DNA of 64,000 bases from an uncultured Raoultella sp. (GCA_900759445.1 CAAEVH010000058.1:1-64000), one strand, 5' to 3'. Shown: positions 39,564 to 51,356, counted from the stretch's first letter. Notes: generated by a model not told the origin, from the sequence alone. Numbers and translations are program-made.

Positions 39564-39871
39564 AGTGCACCTCCAGTGGCATAAATGTGATAACCAGAGC
39601 GTAGGTTTTTGCTTGCAAAGATTTCGCAAAAATCAGCGGGTGGGGTGTAAAAAAAGTATAAAAATGGCAAAAACCATTATTTAACTAATGGTTAGTATTA
39701 ATTTAACCTTTATGTAACTTAATTACGGTTTTATGCTAAACGGAGCATCAATAGATAAAAATAAGTGGTCGGATGAGTAGCAAAATTACACACAAGGCGG
39801 TATTATTTTCATCAGTTAACCAAGTTTATTTTTCCGGTGCAATTCACCGAACAGATATATGGGAGAGGATT
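39564..39871. other. kdp/ybfA divergent regulatory region
   Basis: No gene is visible in this 308-bp stretch. It holds the kdpFABC promoter and KdpE site near 39643-39665 on the reverse strand, and the forward promoter of ybfA. The block 39660-39760 is AT-rich. Confidence 0.6.
39643..39665. promoter_or_regulatory. KdpE-binding site of kdpFABC
   Basis: On the reverse strand TTTATAC then TTTTTTTACACC (39662-39644) is the T-rich tract to which KdpE binds in E. coli. It sits about 80-100 bp upstream of kdpF, in the usual upstream activator position. Confidence 0.65.
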
Positions 39872-40078
39872 ATGGACTTTTATAAAGAATATCCAGCACA
39901 CATTGTTTTCTTGCGCCGTACCTTTGCCGTAGTGGCGGGCGTGCTGGCGCTACCGGTCATGCTGTTCTGGAAAGACCGCGCTCGTTTTTACAGCTACCTG
40001 CACCGCGTCTGGTCTAAAACCAGTGATAAACCGGTGTGGATGGAGCAGGCTGAAAAAGCCACCTGCGATTTCTACTAA
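39872..40078 (+). CDS. ybfA: small membrane-associated protein YbfA
   Basis: 68 aa, matching E. coli YbfA ([20 protein letters not shown]...). One hydrophobic segment ([14 protein letters not shown]) flanked by charged residues predicts a single-pass inner-membrane protein of unknown function. AGAGGATT is just before the ATG at 39872. In E. coli ybgA and an rhs block lie between ybfA and phr; here phr follows directly. Confidence 0.9.
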   Translation: MDFYKEYPAHIVFLRRTFAVVAGVLALPVMLFWKDRARFYSYLHRVWSKTSDKPVWMEQAEKATCDFY

Positions 40079-40096
40079 GTTATCGTTCTTGCTCAA

Positions 40097-40130
40097 GAAA
40101 ACCGCTCACAGTAATGTGGCGGTTTTTTTT
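40097..40130 (+). terminator. ybfA intrinsic terminator
   Basis: AAACCGCTCACA and TGTGGCGGTTT form a stem (one mismatch), followed by a T8 run between ybfA and phr. Confidence 0.85.
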
Positions 40131-40202
40131 ATGCGCCGACGTCTACACTTGTCGGTGTAATAGATAACGAGTGGCAATGATTAATTTATATCCGGGAGTA
40201 TT

Positions 40203-41621
<1,419 letters not shown>

Positions 41622-41627
41622 GCATGG

Positions 41628-42057
41628 TGGATTTCAGCGTAATGCTTTCCAGCAGAATGAGAATGTGGTGATAGCGCTGGTAGAGCAACTGACCACGCTG
41701 CTACTTACGGGATGCGCTAATGACACGCAATTACAAGCGATGTTTAATTACATTCTACAATCTGGCGATGAATCTCGCTTTAATGAGTTTATGCAAGAGA
41801 TGGCACAACGGATCCCCCAACACAAGGAGAGGCTGATGACTATTGCAGAGCGGTTACGGTTAGATGGATTACAGGAAGGTCTACAACAAGGACTACAACA
41901 AGGACTACAACAAGGACTACAACAAGGACTACAACAAGGAAAACAAGAAGCGGCATTGCGTATAGCGCAAACCATGTTGGAGCAGGGAATAGAACGCGAA
42001 ATGGTAAAACTGGTGACCGGTGTTTCAGAAGCAGATTTGGCTGTAAACCATGCATAA
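41628..42057 (+). pseudogene. 3' remnant of an Rpn-family recombination-promoting nuclease gene
   Basis: An open frame of about 140 codons without a credible start just after phrB. Its product, FQQNENVVIALVEQLTTLLL, ANDTQLQAMFNYILQSGDES, IPQHKERLMTIAERL, is the C-terminal part of Rpn/YhgA (PF04754-type) transposase-like nucleases of about 300 aa. The PD-(D/E)XK catalytic N-terminal half is missing. It contains an expanded glutamine-rich repeat (LQQG)5 and ends with a helical tail. Truncation by deletion beside phrB is inferred. Confidence 0.75.
41881..41940 (+). repeat. five perfect 12-bp tandem repeats (CTACAACAAGGA)
   Basis: Five exact copies of CTACAACAAGGA, encoding LQQG five times in the Rpn remnant. 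Unit length is a multiple of three, so copy-number change would not shift the frame. It is a likely replication-slippage site. Confidence 0.95.
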
Positions 42058-42068
42058 TCTCCAGAAAA

Positions 42069-42102
42069 ACAGGCCCGAATCTTATTACATCATCGGGCCT
42101 GT
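42069..42102 (-). terminator. dtpD intrinsic terminator
   Basis: ACAGGCCCGA and TCGGGCCTGT form a perfect 10-bp stem with a T-rich tail on the reverse strand (CTGTTTTTCTGG), just after dtpD. Confidence 0.8.
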
Positions 42103-42106
42103 AAAC

Positions 42107-43588
42107 TCAGGACTCTACCGCTAGCGGACGATTTCTGAACTTCAACGACTGGTACAGCCAAATCAGCAGCACCAGCACCACACAGGCCAGCGCGCCCCAG
42201 GTTATTTCGCTAAAGACATCAATATATGCATTGATGGAATAGTTGATAGCGCCCGCTGAATCAAACGAGCCTTGTGAGGTCTGATCGGCGATAACGCCTG
42301 CCAGGTAGTTGGCGATGGCCCCGGAAAGCAGCATGTAAATACCCGTTAATACGCCGGTCACTCCAGGGATCTCGATACGTGTAATCTGAGACATAGCCAC
42401 CGGATCGATAAACAGCTCGGCAAAGCCCATGACCGCCAGCCCCAATACCATCAGCGGCATGGAAGAGTGACCGTAAGCCGCAGACCAGCGGGCGCTCAAG
42501 GTCAGAATACAGAATCCGGCGCTCATTAAACCGAGGCCAAGGGCAAATTTACCCCAGATACGGACGGTACGATTACCGCTAACGCTTTCTTTGACCACCC
42601 AGGCCAGCACGATACCGCACAGCATAACGGCAAAGGCGTTAACCGACTGGAACATCGCGGTAGGGACGGAATATCCCAGAATATCGCGATTAACGAAGCG
42701 GTCGATAAACAGACTAATCGAACTGCCGCCCTGTTGAGCAAAGGCCCAGAACAACAGACTGAAGAAGGTCAGCGTAACGATAAGCCCCAGTTCTTTACGC
42801 TGTTTCTGGGTCTGCGCCTGGCGGTAAATCTTCGCCAGAACCGCCAGACCAATAACAGTAGCAACGATCAGTGCGTAAACGGACCACTCTTTCCAGAACA
42901 GAACGGTAATCAGCAGCGGTGCTGCAACCAGCAGAACTAACAACCAGGCCCAGTTTGGCAGCATATATTTTTTCGCACACAGAACTGCCTTGTTGACGCC
43001 GGTGGTATGGGCGAAATGGCGATTACCGCATACGAAAATCACCAGCCCCGCCAGCATGCCAATCGCCGCCAGCGCAAAGCCCATTGCCCAGCTGTACTCT
43101 TCCTGCACGTAGCCGCAGGCAATGGGCGCGATGATTGAACCAATATTACCGGCAGCGTAGAGCAGAGAGAATCCACCGTCACGGCGAGGGTCTTCAGGCT
43201 GATACAACTCGCCTAACAGGCAACTGATGTTGGATTTAAACAGACCGTAGCCACAGACAATAATCGCCAGCGACAAATAAAGGAACGCCGGGGCCATTTC
43301 GCTGGCGCCCAATACCAGATGCCCCACTGCCATTAAAAATGCGCCGATCATCACCGCCATTCGATTGCCGAGCACTTTATCGGCCAGGTATCCCCCAAGT
43401 ATGGGCGTGACGTAGACCAGCGAGCAGTAGGCGCTGAACAGTTCATATGCGTGATTATCGTCGTACTTAAGCTGGTTAGTGAGATACAGGATCAGCAATG
43501 CACGCATGCCGTAAAAACTGAAGTATTCCCAAATTTGTAGCGCAACGACGTAATAAATCGCCCGTGGTTGAGATGCTTGTTTATTCAT
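42107..43588 (-). CDS. dtpD: dipeptide/tripeptide permease DtpD (POT family)
   Basis: 493 aa with 12-14 transmembrane helices, matching E. coli DtpD (YbgH). It is a proton-coupled oligopeptide transporter of the inner membrane. The POT E-x-x-E-R-like first helix ([20 protein letters not shown]), the motif [18 protein letters not shown] and [14 protein letters not shown] are visible. It is divergent from ybgI-pxp. Confidence 0.95.
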   Translation of the reverse strand: MNKQASQPRAIYYVVALQIWEYFSFYGMRALLILYLTNQLKYDDNHAYELFSAYCSLVYVTPILGGYLADKVLGNRMAVMIGAFLMAVGHLVLGASEMAPAFLYLSLAIIVCGYGLFKSNISCLLGELYQPEDPRRDGGFSLLYAAGNIGSIIAPIACGYVQEEYSWAMGFALAAIGMLAGLVIFVCGNRHFAHTTGVNKAVLCAKKYMLPNWAWLLVLLVAAPLLITVLFWKEWSVYALIVATVIGLAVLAKIYRQAQTQKQRKELGLIVTLTFFSLLFWAFAQQGGSSISLFIDRFVNRDILGYSVPTAMFQSVNAFAVMLCGIVLAWVVKESVSGNRTVRIWGKFALGLGLMSAGFCILTLSARWSAAYGHSSMPLMVLGLAVMGFAELFIDPVAMSQITRIEIPGVTGVLTGIYMLLSGAIANYLAGVIADQTSQGSFDSAGAINYSINAYIDVFSEITWGALACVVLVLLIWLYQSLKFRNRPLAVES

Positions 43589-43877
43589 TCTTTTCTCGAA
43601 GTAAATGCCTCACGACAGGCTGAATGTGCTGCGCGAGTGTGTTTCCTTAAAGTTTTAACTTTGATACAGATCTGATTATTTTTGCAATATGCTGTCTGAT
43701 TGCATAAATATACATGAATTAGATTGCGTGGGGGTAAGCAAATTGCGTTCAAATCGGGTGTGATTGTTTCTTGATGTGTCAGTGAAATGTCTATCGACGA
43801 ACGCAAGCGGGAACGCTATTTTAACCTAAGCTGTGTTGCTGATTGGGCAGGCAGAATTTATGACTACGAGGACGATG
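43589..43877. other. dtpD/ybgI divergent regulatory region
   Basis: 289 bp without a gene. It must hold promoters for dtpD and for the ybgI-pxp operon, but I recognised no operator. Confidence 0.4.
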
Positions 43878-44621
43878 ATGAAAAACACCGAACTGGAACA
43901 ACTGATCAACGACAAACTGAACAGCGCCGCCATTAGCGACTATGCGCCGAATGGTTTGCAGGTTGAGGGCAAAGAGACGGTGCATAAGATCGTGACCGGC
44001 GTGACCGCAAGTCAGGCGTTACTGGACGAGGCGGTACGTCTGCAGGCGGATGCGGTCATCGTTCATCACGGTTATTTCTGGAAAGGCGAATCTCCGGTTA
44101 TTCGCGGTATGAAGCGCCATCGTCTGAAAACGCTGTTGGAAAATGATATCAACCTGTATGGCTGGCACCTGCCGCTGGATGCTCACCCGGAACTGGGTAA
44201 TAACGCGCAGTTGGCAGCGCTGTTGGGGATCACCGTCATGGGTGAAATCGAGCCGCTGGTGCCATGGGGAGAACTCTCCATGCCGGTTCCGGGGCTGGAG
44301 CTGGCATCGTGGATTGAAGCGCGTTTAGGCCGTAAACCGTTATGGTGCGGTGATACCGGGCCGGAAAAAGTTCAGCGCGTCGCCTGGTGTACAGGGGGCG
44401 GTCAGAGTTTTATTGATAGCGCAGCCCGGTTTGGTGTCGATGCCTTTATCACCGGTGAAGTTTCAGAGCAAACCATTCACTCAGCCCGCGAGCAAGGGTT
44501 GCATTTTTATGCTGCTGGTCACCATGCGACCGAACGCGGCGGCATTCGCGCATTAAGCGAATGGCTGAATGAAAATACCGATCTGGACGTAACCTTTATC
44601 GATATTCCTAATCCAGCGTAA
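43878..44621 (+). CDS. ybgI: Nif3-like dinuclear metal-centre protein YbgI
   Basis: 247 aa, matching E. coli YbgI. A Nif3/NIF3L1-family toroid-forming protein with a dinuclear metal site: DAVIVHHGYFWKGE, LYGWHLPLDAHP, FITGEVSEQ, AAGHHATERGG contain the metal-binding His/Asp/Glu. Its substrate is not established. The start at 43878 follows GAGGACG; 15 upstream open codons are unsupported. It begins the ybgI-pxp-nei cluster. Confidence 0.92.
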   Translation: MKNTELEQLINDKLNSAAISDYAPNGLQVEGKETVHKIVTGVTASQALLDEAVRLQADAVIVHHGYFWKGESPVIRGMKRHRLKTLLENDINLYGWHLPLDAHPELGNNAQLAALLGITVMGEIEPLVPWGELSMPVPGLELASWIEARLGRKPLWCGDTGPEKVQRVAWCTGGGQSFIDSAARFGVDAFITGEVSEQTIHSAREQGLHFYAAGHHATERGGIRALSEWLNENTDLDVTFIDIPNPA

Positions 44622-44636
44622 TAAAGAGGGACGAAA

Positions 44637-45293
44637 GTGCAGCGAGCGCGTTGTTATCTGTTAGGTGAAAGTGCGGTGGTTCTTGAGCTGGAACCTCCCA
44701 TTACGCTGGCGACTCAGAAACGCATCTGGCGTCTGGCCCAGCGTCTGGTTGATGCCCCGAATGTGCTGGAAGCTATTCCGGGAATGAACAATATCACGGT
44801 TACCCTGCGCGACCCGAAAACGCTGGCGCTGGATGCGATTGAACGCCTGCAGCGCTGGTGGGAAGAGAGTGAGGCGCTGGAGCCGGACTCGCGCTTTATT
44901 GAAATTCCCGTGACCTATGGCGGTGAGTTCGGCCCCGATCTGGCAGAGGTCGCCCGGCACAGTGGATTAAGCGACAAGCAGGTCGTCGAACTTCATGCGT
45001 CGGTTGATTATGTGGTGTGGTTTATCGGTTTTCAGCCGGGATTTCCCTATCTCGGGAGCTTACCTGAACCGCTCCATACTCCGAGGCGTGCGGAACCGCG
45101 TCTGCTTGTTCCGGCAGGTTCTGTGGGTATTGGCGGATCCCAAACGGGGGTCTATCCGCTTTCCACGCCAGGTGGATGGCAATTGATTGGCCGTACCTCC
45201 GTTGCGTTATTTGATCCAAAACGGCAGGAGCCGATTCTGTTACGGGCTGGCGATACCGTGCGTTTTGTCCCGCAGAAGGAGGGGATATGTTAA
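44637..45293 (+). CDS. pxpB: 5-oxoprolinase subunit PxpB
   Basis: 218 aa, a GTG start preceded by AGAGGGAC, matching E. coli YbgJ (PxpB) of the KipI/YbgJ family. With PxpC it forms an ATP-using complex which acts with PxpA to open 5-oxoproline to glutamate. The conserved C-terminal region includes [14 protein letters not shown] and [19 protein letters not shown]. It overlaps pxpC by seven bases. Confidence 0.93.
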   Translation: MQRARCYLLGESAVVLELEPPITLATQKRIWRLAQRLVDAPNVLEAIPGMNNITVTLRDPKTLALDAIERLQRWWEESEALEPDSRFIEIPVTYGGEFGPDLAEVARHSGLSDKQVVELHASVDYVVWFIGFQPGFPYLGSLPEPLHTPRRAEPRLLVPAGSVGIGGSQTGVYPLSTPGGWQLIGRTSVALFDPKRQEPILLRAGDTVRFVPQKEGIC

Positions 45294-46219
45294 ACATCAT
45301 TCGCGCTGGCATGTACACCTCTGTACAGGACGGGGGACGCCATAGTTTTCGTCAATCCGGAATCAGTCACTGTGGCGCGCTGGATAAACCGGCGCTGAAC
45401 GTTGCTAACCTGCTGGTGGGTAATGATGCGAATGCAGCTGCGCTGGAAATCACACTGGGGCAGTTGGTGGTGGAATTTGAAACCGATGGCTGGTTTGCCC
45501 TGACCGGTGCGGGATGTGAAGCGCACCTGGATCGTACTCCCGTATGGAGCGGATGGCGGCTACCGGTGAAAGCCGGGCAACGTCTGACGCTAAAACGTCC
45601 ACATCACGGCATGCGCAGCTATCTGGCGGTAGCTGGCGGTTTTGATGTGCCCGAAGTAATGGGCTCGCGCAGTACCGATCTCAAAGTCGGAATTGGCGGG
45701 CTGGAAGGGCGTCTGCTGCGCGATGGCGATCGGCTTGCAATTGGCGCATCGACCCGGCAATTCAGCGGGCCGCAGGGCGTAAAACAGCTGATGTGGGGCA
45801 ACCACATTCGTGCGCTCCCCGGGCCTGAATACCAGGAGTTTGACGAAGTATCGCAGGCTTCTTTCTGGCGCTCCCCGTGGCAGCTGAGTCCGCAAAGCAA
45901 CCGTATGGGGTATCGCCTGCAGGGGCAGTCGCTGACGCGCACGACCGATCGCGAGTTATTGTCGCATGGTTTGCTCCCTGGCGTAGTGCAGGTTCCGCAT
46001 AATGGTCAGCCCATCGTGCTGATGAACGATGCTCAGACGACGGGCGGCTATCCGCGTATCGCCTGTATCATCGAAGCGGATATGTATCATCTGGCGCAGA
46101 TCCCGCTCGGCCAGCCGATTCATTTTGTGCAGTGTTCGCTGGAGGAAGCGCTTAAGGCGCGCCAGGATCGGCAGCGTTATCTGGAACAGTTAACATGGCG
46201 ACTTAACAATGAAAATTGA
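45287..46219 (+). CDS. pxpC: 5-oxoprolinase subunit PxpC
   Basis: 310 aa, a KipA/YbgK-family cyclophilin-like protein. It forms the PxpBC subunit of 5-oxoprolinase with PxpB. Conserved N-terminal [20 protein letters not shown] and [19 protein letters not shown] are visible. It starts inside pxpB and overlaps pxpA by eleven bases, so translation of the three genes is coupled. Confidence 0.93.
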   Translation: MLNIIRAGMYTSVQDGGRHSFRQSGISHCGALDKPALNVANLLVGNDANAAALEITLGQLVVEFETDGWFALTGAGCEAHLDRTPVWSGWRLPVKAGQRLTLKRPHHGMRSYLAVAGGFDVPEVMGSRSTDLKVGIGGLEGRLLRDGDRLAIGASTRQFSGPQGVKQLMWGNHIRALPGPEYQEFDEVSQASFWRSPWQLSPQSNRMGYRLQGQSLTRTTDRELLSHGLLPGVVQVPHNGQPIVLMNDAQTTGGYPRIACIIEADMYHLAQIPLGQPIHFVQCSLEEALKARQDRQRYLEQLTWRLNNEN

Positions 46220-46943
46220 TCTCAACGCAGACCTCGGTGAGGGATGCCCTAACGATGCAGCTCTGCTGCAACTGGTGTCATCAGCCAACATCGCCTGTGG
46301 GTTTCACGCCGGTGATGCGCAGACGATGCTTTTAAGCGTGCGCGAAGCGCTAAAAAATGGCGTAGCGATAGGCGCGCATCCGAGTTTTCCGGATCGGGAA
46401 AATTTTGGCCGTAGCGCCATGACCCTGCCTGTGGAAACGGTGTATGCGCAGACGCTGTATCAAATTGGTGCGCTGGCTGCCATCACGCGTGCGCAGGGCG
46501 GCGTAATGCGTCATGTTAAACCGCACGGTATGCTTTATAACCAGGCGGCGAAAGATCCTCAGTTGGCGGATGCTATTGCTCAAGCGGTGTATGCCTGCGA
46601 TTCGTCGCTGGTTCTGGTAGGACTGGCGGGAAGCGAACTGATTCGTGCCGGAGAACGCTATGGTCTGGTAACACGTCAGGAGGTTTTTGCCGATCGGGGT
46701 TATCAGGCGGATGGCAGTCTGGTGCCGCGCAGCCAGCCGGACGCATTGATTGAGGATGAAGAGCAGGCGCTGGCGCAAACGCTAGAAATGGTGCAATCCG
46801 GCAGAGTAAAAAGCCAGAGTGGAACGTGGGCGAGCGTGACAGCCCAGACGGTATGCATTCACGGGGATGGTGAGCACGCACTCGCTTTTGCCCGTCGCTT
46901 GCGAGCCGCATTCAATGCATGCAATATTCAAATTAGCGCATAA
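46209..46943 (+). CDS. pxpA: 5-oxoprolinase subunit PxpA
   Basis: 244 aa, LamB/YcsF family, matching E. coli PxpA (YbgL). Together with PxpBC it hydrolyses 5-oxoproline to glutamate with ATP. The motifs [13 protein letters not shown] at the N terminus, [15 protein letters not shown], and [12 protein letters not shown] (metal and substrate residues) are intact. It is followed 55 nt later by two membrane-protein genes. Confidence 0.95.
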   Translation: MKIDLNADLGEGCPNDAALLQLVSSANIACGFHAGDAQTMLLSVREALKNGVAIGAHPSFPDRENFGRSAMTLPVETVYAQTLYQIGALAAITRAQGGVMRHVKPHGMLYNQAAKDPQLADAIAQAVYACDSSLVLVGLAGSELIRAGERYGLVTRQEVFADRGYQADGSLVPRSQPDALIEDEEQALAQTLEMVQSGRVKSQSGTWASVTAQTVCIHGDGEHALAFARRLRAAFNACNIQISA

Positions 46944-46998
46944 ATTTATTCATACAAAACAATAATATATTACACAACAACATATACAGGACTGAATT

Positions 46999-47721
46999 AT
47001 GGGAGAGGTAATTTCTCTCTGGCCATTGACGGGGATCGCCGTCATCGTGGTCGGATTTCTTTTACGTTTTAACCCGGTATTGGTGGTCATTATTGCCGGG
47101 ATCGTCACGGGGCTGGCGGCGCATATGCCGGTAGCCACTATCCTTGAGAAGCTGGGTGAAGGTTTTCTTAACACCCGCAACCTGCCATTTATCCTGCTGA
47201 TCCCGCTGGCGGTTATTGGCCTGCTGGAACGCCACGGACTCAAAGAGCGTGCTCAGGCGTGGATTGCAAAAATCCGCAGCGCCACCAGTGGTCGTCTGCT
47301 TATTGTCTATCTGTTCATTCGCGAAGCGACCGCTGCGTTAGGGTTGACCAGTCTGGGGGGGCATCCGCAGATGGTGCGTCCGCTGCTGGCGCCGATGGCG
47401 GAAGGAGCCGCAGAGAAAAATCACGGCGAGATACCTGGGGTGGTACGTTATCGTCTGCGCGCCATGTCAGCTGCGACCGATAACGTCGGACTGTTCTTCG
47501 GTGAAGATATCTTTGTTGCCTTCGGCGCCATCATTTTTATGCACAACTTTATGCTGGAGTCTGGTGGGATCCAGACCGAACCGCTGCATATTGCCTTGTG
47601 GGGGATCCCAACGGCAATTTGTGCATTCCTGATCCACGGTACGCGTCTGTGGCGTCTGGATAGCTATTTGCAACGTGAGGTGGCGAAAGTGAATGCCGCA
47701 GCGAAAGGGGAAGCGAAATGA
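46999..47721 (+). CDS. DUF969-family inner-membrane protein
   Basis: 240 aa with five or six hydrophobic segments (PLTGIAVIVVGFLLRFNPV, VIIAGIVTGLAA and others), of the DUF969 (PF06149-type) family. It overlaps the next gene by four bases (ATGA), so the two are translationally coupled and probably form one complex. The pair lies between pxpA and pcp, which suggests transport of 5-oxoproline or pyroglutamyl compounds. This is an inference from context; no reaction is established. Confidence 0.85.
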   Translation: MGEVISLWPLTGIAVIVVGFLLRFNPVLVVIIAGIVTGLAAHMPVATILEKLGEGFLNTRNLPFILLIPLAVIGLLERHGLKERAQAWIAKIRSATSGRLLIVYLFIREATAALGLTSLGGHPQMVRPLLAPMAEGAAEKNHGEIPGVVRYRLRAMSAATDNVGLFFGEDIFVAFGAIIFMHNFMLESGGIQTEPLHIALWGIPTAICAFLIHGTRLWRLDSYLQREVAKVNAAAKGEAK

Positions 47722-48713
47722 ATTTTCAACAAAGCTATCTCTACTGGCTGGCGGGAGCGGTATTACTGATTGTGGCGCTGATGTCCTGGCAGGACAAAGC
47801 GAACCCGCGTCGCTTCACCACCGGCCTGTTTTGGGGCATATATGGCGTACTGTTTCTGCTTGGCGACTGGACATACTCGCTGTTTGGCGACAAACGCACG
47901 GTGCATATTGCCGTTGGCGTTGCGGTGGTCGTGCTGGCCCTGATCGCCGGTTTTGGCGGCGTGAAGCTGGGAAGCTACCATCAACGAACGCAGCAACAGC
48001 GCGAAGAAAGCGCCAGTCGTCTGGGTAATCGCCTGTTTTTCCCGGCGCTGGCAATTCCGGTGGTAACGGTTATTGGCGTGCTGATGTTCAACCATATTCC
48101 GGGCTTACAGAATGCGCTGTTTGGGCCGGGTAATCACGCCACGCTGGTGACGCTCTTTTCTATGACCGCAGGCTCGTTGATTGGTCTGGCGATGGCAATA
48201 AAAATGACCCATGAGCGGGTTCATCAACCGATTCAGGAGGCGCGCCGTCTGCTGGACTCCATCGGCTGGGCGTTCATCCTGCCGCAGATTTTGGCCACGC
48301 TCGGGCTGTTGTTTACGGCAGCGGGCGTAGGCAGCGGTATTTCCTGGCTAACGCAAGAATACCTGGCGGTGGATAGCCGCTTTATCGCAGTGGCGGTGTA
48401 CACCCTCGGCATGGCATTGCTGACGATGGTCATGGGCAATGCGTTTGCCGCTTTCCCGATCGTGACCGCTGGAATTGGGATTCCGATCCTCGTGCTGCAG
48501 CACGGCGGCAATCCGGCAGTAATGGCGGCAATTGGTATGTTCTCTGGCTATTGCGGGACGTTAATGACGCCGATGGCGGCAAACTTTAACATTGTTCCTG
48601 CAGCGCTGCTGGAGCTGCCGGATAAAAACGCGGTGATTAAAGCGCAGGTGCCAACCGGCATACTGCTGTTGCTGGTCAACGTGTTCCTGATGTATTTCCT
48701 GATGTTCTTGTAA
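47718..48713 (+). CDS. DUF979-family inner-membrane protein
   Basis: 331 aa with eight to ten predicted transmembrane segments, matching the DUF979 (PF06166-type) family, the usual partner of DUF969. Glycine-rich conserved region GMFSGYCGTLMTPMAANFN near residue 270. It is coupled to the DUF969 gene by four bases and followed by pcp nine bases later. Likely the larger half of a two-component permease for pyroglutamate. Function is inferred only. Confidence 0.85.
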   Translation: MNFQQSYLYWLAGAVLLIVALMSWQDKANPRRFTTGLFWGIYGVLFLLGDWTYSLFGDKRTVHIAVGVAVVVLALIAGFGGVKLGSYHQRTQQQREESASRLGNRLFFPALAIPVVTVIGVLMFNHIPGLQNALFGPGNHATLVTLFSMTAGSLIGLAMAIKMTHERVHQPIQEARRLLDSIGWAFILPQILATLGLLFTAAGVGSGISWLTQEYLAVDSRFIAVAVYTLGMALLTMVMGNAFAAFPIVTAGIGIPILVLQHGGNPAVMAAIGMFSGYCGTLMTPMAANFNIVPAALLELPDKNAVIKAQVPTGILLLLVNVFLMYFLMFL

Positions 48714-48722
48714 GGTGACAGG

Positions 48723-49367
48723 ATGAAAACAGTACTCATCACGGGATTTGAACCCTTTGGCGGCGAGTCAGTTAACCCTTCCTGGGAAGTGGTCTCGGGC
48801 CTCGACAATGCTATCATCGGCGGATGCCGCGTCGTTGCCCGCCAACTGCCGTGCGTCTTTGGCGAGTCTCTTGCCGTACTCAATGGTGCGATTGACGCGC
48901 TGTCGCCATCACTGGTGCTGGCGGTGGGGCAGGCGGGTGGGCGTGCGGATGTCACCGTGGAGCGCGTGGCGATCAACGTTGACGATGCGCGTATTGCGGA
49001 TAATCAGGGTCAACAGCCGGTAGATGTGCCGATTGTGGCCGATGGTCCGGCGGCGTGGTTTAGTTCGTTGCCGATCAAAGCGATGGTTGTTGCCATGCGC
49101 AACGCGGGAATTCCGGCTTCGGTTTCCCAGACCGCGGGCACTTTCGTGTGTAACCACGTGATGTATGGCCTGCTGCATAAACTACGTGACGTTCCGGCGG
49201 TAAAGGGAGGATTTATTCATATCCCTTATTTGCCGCAACAGGCTGCACAGCACCCCGGGGCGCCAAGTATGGCAGCGGACACGGTGCGCCGGGCGCTGGA
49301 AGTTGCGATTGCCACCGCGTTGCAGGTGGAGAGTGATATCGCAGTGACGGGCGGTGCAACACATTAA
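48723..49367 (+). CDS. pcp: pyroglutamyl-peptidase I
   Basis: 214 aa, the full length of the peptidase C15 family. It removes N-terminal pyroglutamate from peptides. The catalytic Cys is in [17 protein letters not shown]; the conserved N terminus is [18 protein letters not shown], and a His is in [10 protein letters not shown]. It starts nine bases after the DUF979 gene. The 5-oxoproline it releases would be the substrate of the PxpABC complex encoded upstream in the same operon. E. coli K-12 lacks pcp. Confidence 0.95.
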   Translation: MKTVLITGFEPFGGESVNPSWEVVSGLDNAIIGGCRVVARQLPCVFGESLAVLNGAIDALSPSLVLAVGQAGGRADVTVERVAINVDDARIADNQGQQPVDVPIVADGPAAWFSSLPIKAMVVAMRNAGIPASVSQTAGTFVCNHVMYGLLHKLRDVPAVKGGFIHIPYLPQQAAQHPGAPSMAADTVRRALEVAIATALQVESDIAVTGGATH

Positions 49368-49381
49368 AAAAGGACAGTCTT

Positions 49382-50173
49382 ATGCCTGAAGGCCCGGAGA
49401 TCCGCCGCGCGGCGGATAACCTGGAGGCGGCAGTCAAAGGCAAACCCCTGACCGATGTCTGGTTTGCCTTTGAGCAGCTAAAACCGTATCAATCTCAACT
49501 GATTGGGCAGAGTGTTACCCAGCTTGAAACGCGGGGTAAAGCATTGCTGACCCGTTTTTCTAATGGATTGACGCTGTACAGCCACAATCAGCTCTATGGC
49601 GTGTGGCGAGTAGTGGATACCGGAAAAATACCGCAGACTTCGCGGGTTCTGCGTGTCAGGTTGCAAACACACGACAAAACTATTCTGCTCTATAGCGCCT
49701 CTGATATCGACATGCTGACGCCGGAACAGCTCGCTACCCACCCGTTCCTGCAACGGGTTGGGCCAGACGTCCTGGATTTACGTTTAACGCCCGATGACGT
49801 GAAAGCGCGTCTGTTATCCCCGCGTTTTCGCAATCGCCAGTTTTCTGGCCTGCTGTTGGACCAGGCGTTTCTGGCGGGATTAGGTAACTACCTGCGGGTA
49901 GAGATTCTCTGGCAGGTAGGGCTGACCGGGCAGCATAAAGCGTCGATGCTCGGAGATGAGCAGTTGGATGCGCTGGCGCATGCGCTGCTTGATATTCCTC
50001 GTTTGTCCTATAACACCCGCGGGCTGGTGGATGAGAACAAACATCACGGCGCGCTGTTTCGCTTTAAGGTCTTTCACCGGGATGGTGAAGCCTGTGAGCG
50101 CTGTGGCGGAATCATCGAAAAAACGACGCTCTCTTCACGACCCTTTTACTGGTGTCCAGGATGTCAGCACTAA
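49382..50173 (+). CDS. nei: endonuclease VIII (DNA glycosylase/AP lyase)
   Basis: 263 aa, as E. coli Nei. It removes oxidised pyrimidines by base excision. The N-terminal catalytic PEGPEIRR (Pro2, Glu3) is present, and the C-terminal zinc finger CERCGG ... CPGCQH is complete. It starts 14 nt after pcp, which suggests co-transcription with the pxp operon, though no metabolic link is known. Its last four bases overlap the end of abrB on the other strand. Confidence 0.96.
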   Translation: MPEGPEIRRAADNLEAAVKGKPLTDVWFAFEQLKPYQSQLIGQSVTQLETRGKALLTRFSNGLTLYSHNQLYGVWRVVDTGKIPQTSRVLRVRLQTHDKTILLYSASDIDMLTPEQLATHPFLQRVGPDVLDLRLTPDDVKARLLSPRFRNRQFSGLLLDQAFLAGLGNYLRVEILWQVGLTGQHKASMLGDEQLDALAHALLDIPRLSYNTRGLVDENKHHGALFRFKVFHRDGEACERCGGIIEKTTLSSRPFYWCPGCQH

Positions 50174-51216
50174 GCGGGATGCTTTGGCGCGTGTAGCGAA
50201 ATAAACCGCGCCACCGCCGGGCCAGTCAATAAAATACTGAATAGCCGCAGGGTTTGCATCGCCATGATCAGCGCCATATCGGCGTGACTCCCTGCGGCAA
50301 TCACCGCAACAGAATCCACGCCGCCTGGACTGGTCGCCAGATAGGCGGTAAGAAAATCTATCTGCATGTAATGCGCCAGTCCCCAGGCCATAGCGGCGCA
50401 GATCGCCATCAGGGAAAAAATGGACAAGAGGATTTGCGGTAAGGGGCGCAACGCCATTAAAAAGATCTGCTTGTCAAAGCCCAGGCCAATTTGCCAGCCG
50501 ATGGCCATATAGGCAATCGCGAGCAACCATTCCGGTAGTTCGATCACCATCACGCCACCAGCATTCAGCAATGCGCCTGCCAACATCGGTAGCAACATGA
50601 CGCCAGAGGGGATACGCAATAGACGCCCGGCCGTACCGGCAACGGCGGCCAGCGCCAGGGTACTGAACAGATTGCTGCTCAGCGGCGGAAACCAGACGAT
50701 TTGCTCACTGACCGTTTGGGCCTGGTCGCCCATCATCACTCGGGTGACCAGTGCCGCCGCGCCAACCACCAACAGTACGCGCAGATACTGCATAAACGCC
50801 ACCAGCCGGATGTCGGCACCATATTCCTGCGCCATCGCCACCATTGCCGCCGCACCGCCAGGTGACGAGCCCCATGCACCGGTGTTTCCCGGTAGGTTAC
50901 TGTAGCGAACCAGCAGCCAGCCGATTACCGCGCTGCTGATAAGGGTCGCCAGCAGGATGATAATCACCATCGGCCAGTGGGCCGTAAGGGTCGTTAAGAT
51001 TGAGCCAGTCAGGTTTTGGGCAATCATGCAGCCGAGAATCGCCTGCGCGCCAAGAAATGTGCAGCGGGGAGGGTGCAGTGAGATGCCGCGCATACTGAAT
51101 ATGATGCCGACGATCATCGAACCGAGCAGCAGCGGTCCTGGAAGGTGTATAAACAAAAAGAACAGGGAAAGAAGGAGCGATAGCAAAAACAACAGGCTCC
51201 ACTGCAAAACAGGCAT
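50170..51216 (-). CDS. abrB: AbrB/YbgN-family membrane protein
   Basis: 348 aa with about ten hydrophobic segments, of the AbrB (PF05145) family of putative ammonia monooxygenase-like/transporter proteins, matching E. coli AbrB (a predicted regulator of aidB). The conserved [20 protein letters not shown] and [20 protein letters not shown] are duplicated motifs of the family. It is convergent with nei. Its mechanism is not established. Confidence 0.9.
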   Translation of the reverse strand: MPVLQWSLLFLLSLLLSLFFLFIHLPGPLLLGSMIVGIIFSMRGISLHPPRCTFLGAQAILGCMIAQNLTGSILTTLTAHWPMVIIILLATLISSAVIGWLLVRYSNLPGNTGAWGSSPGGAAAMVAMAQEYGADIRLVAFMQYLRVLLVVGAAALVTRVMMGDQAQTVSEQIVWFPPLSSNLFSTLALAAVAGTAGRLLRIPSGVMLLPMLAGALLNAGGVMVIELPEWLLAIAYMAIGWQIGLGFDKQIFLMALRPLPQILLSIFSLMAICAAMAWGLAHYMQIDFLTAYLATSPGGVDSVAVIAAGSHADMALIMAMQTLRLFSILLTGPAVARFISLHAPKHPA

Positions 51217-51293
51217 CCCATGCTCCTGAGTGAAATGACGGAAAACTCAGTAAATCATAGAGAAAGCATGATGAGAATAAAATAATATGCATC

Positions 51294-51338
51294 AAAAAAA
51301 ACAGGTCGGATTCTGGCTTCAATGCCTTGTCCGACCTG
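51294..51338 (-). terminator. gltA intrinsic terminator
   Basis: CAGGTCGGA and TCCGACCTG form a 9-bp stem, followed on the reverse strand by eight T residues. It lies past a REP element after gltA. Confidence 0.8.
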
Positions 51339-51356
51339 GGAGAATTAATGGCTGTA

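Noticed and set aside
39475..39618. Long kdpA start giving 607 aa
   Set aside because: The region encodes kdpF in another frame, and the MAAQGFLL start matches the family.
41881..41940. Tandem repeat as a CRISPR-like array
   Set aside because: The 12-bp units are contiguous with no spacers, and there are no cas genes.
41748..41975. Cysteine/proline-rich reverse open frame (CCSP repeats)
   Set aside because: It is the reverse reading of the 12-bp LQQG repeat, so the low-complexity pattern is an artefact of the tandem DNA repeat.
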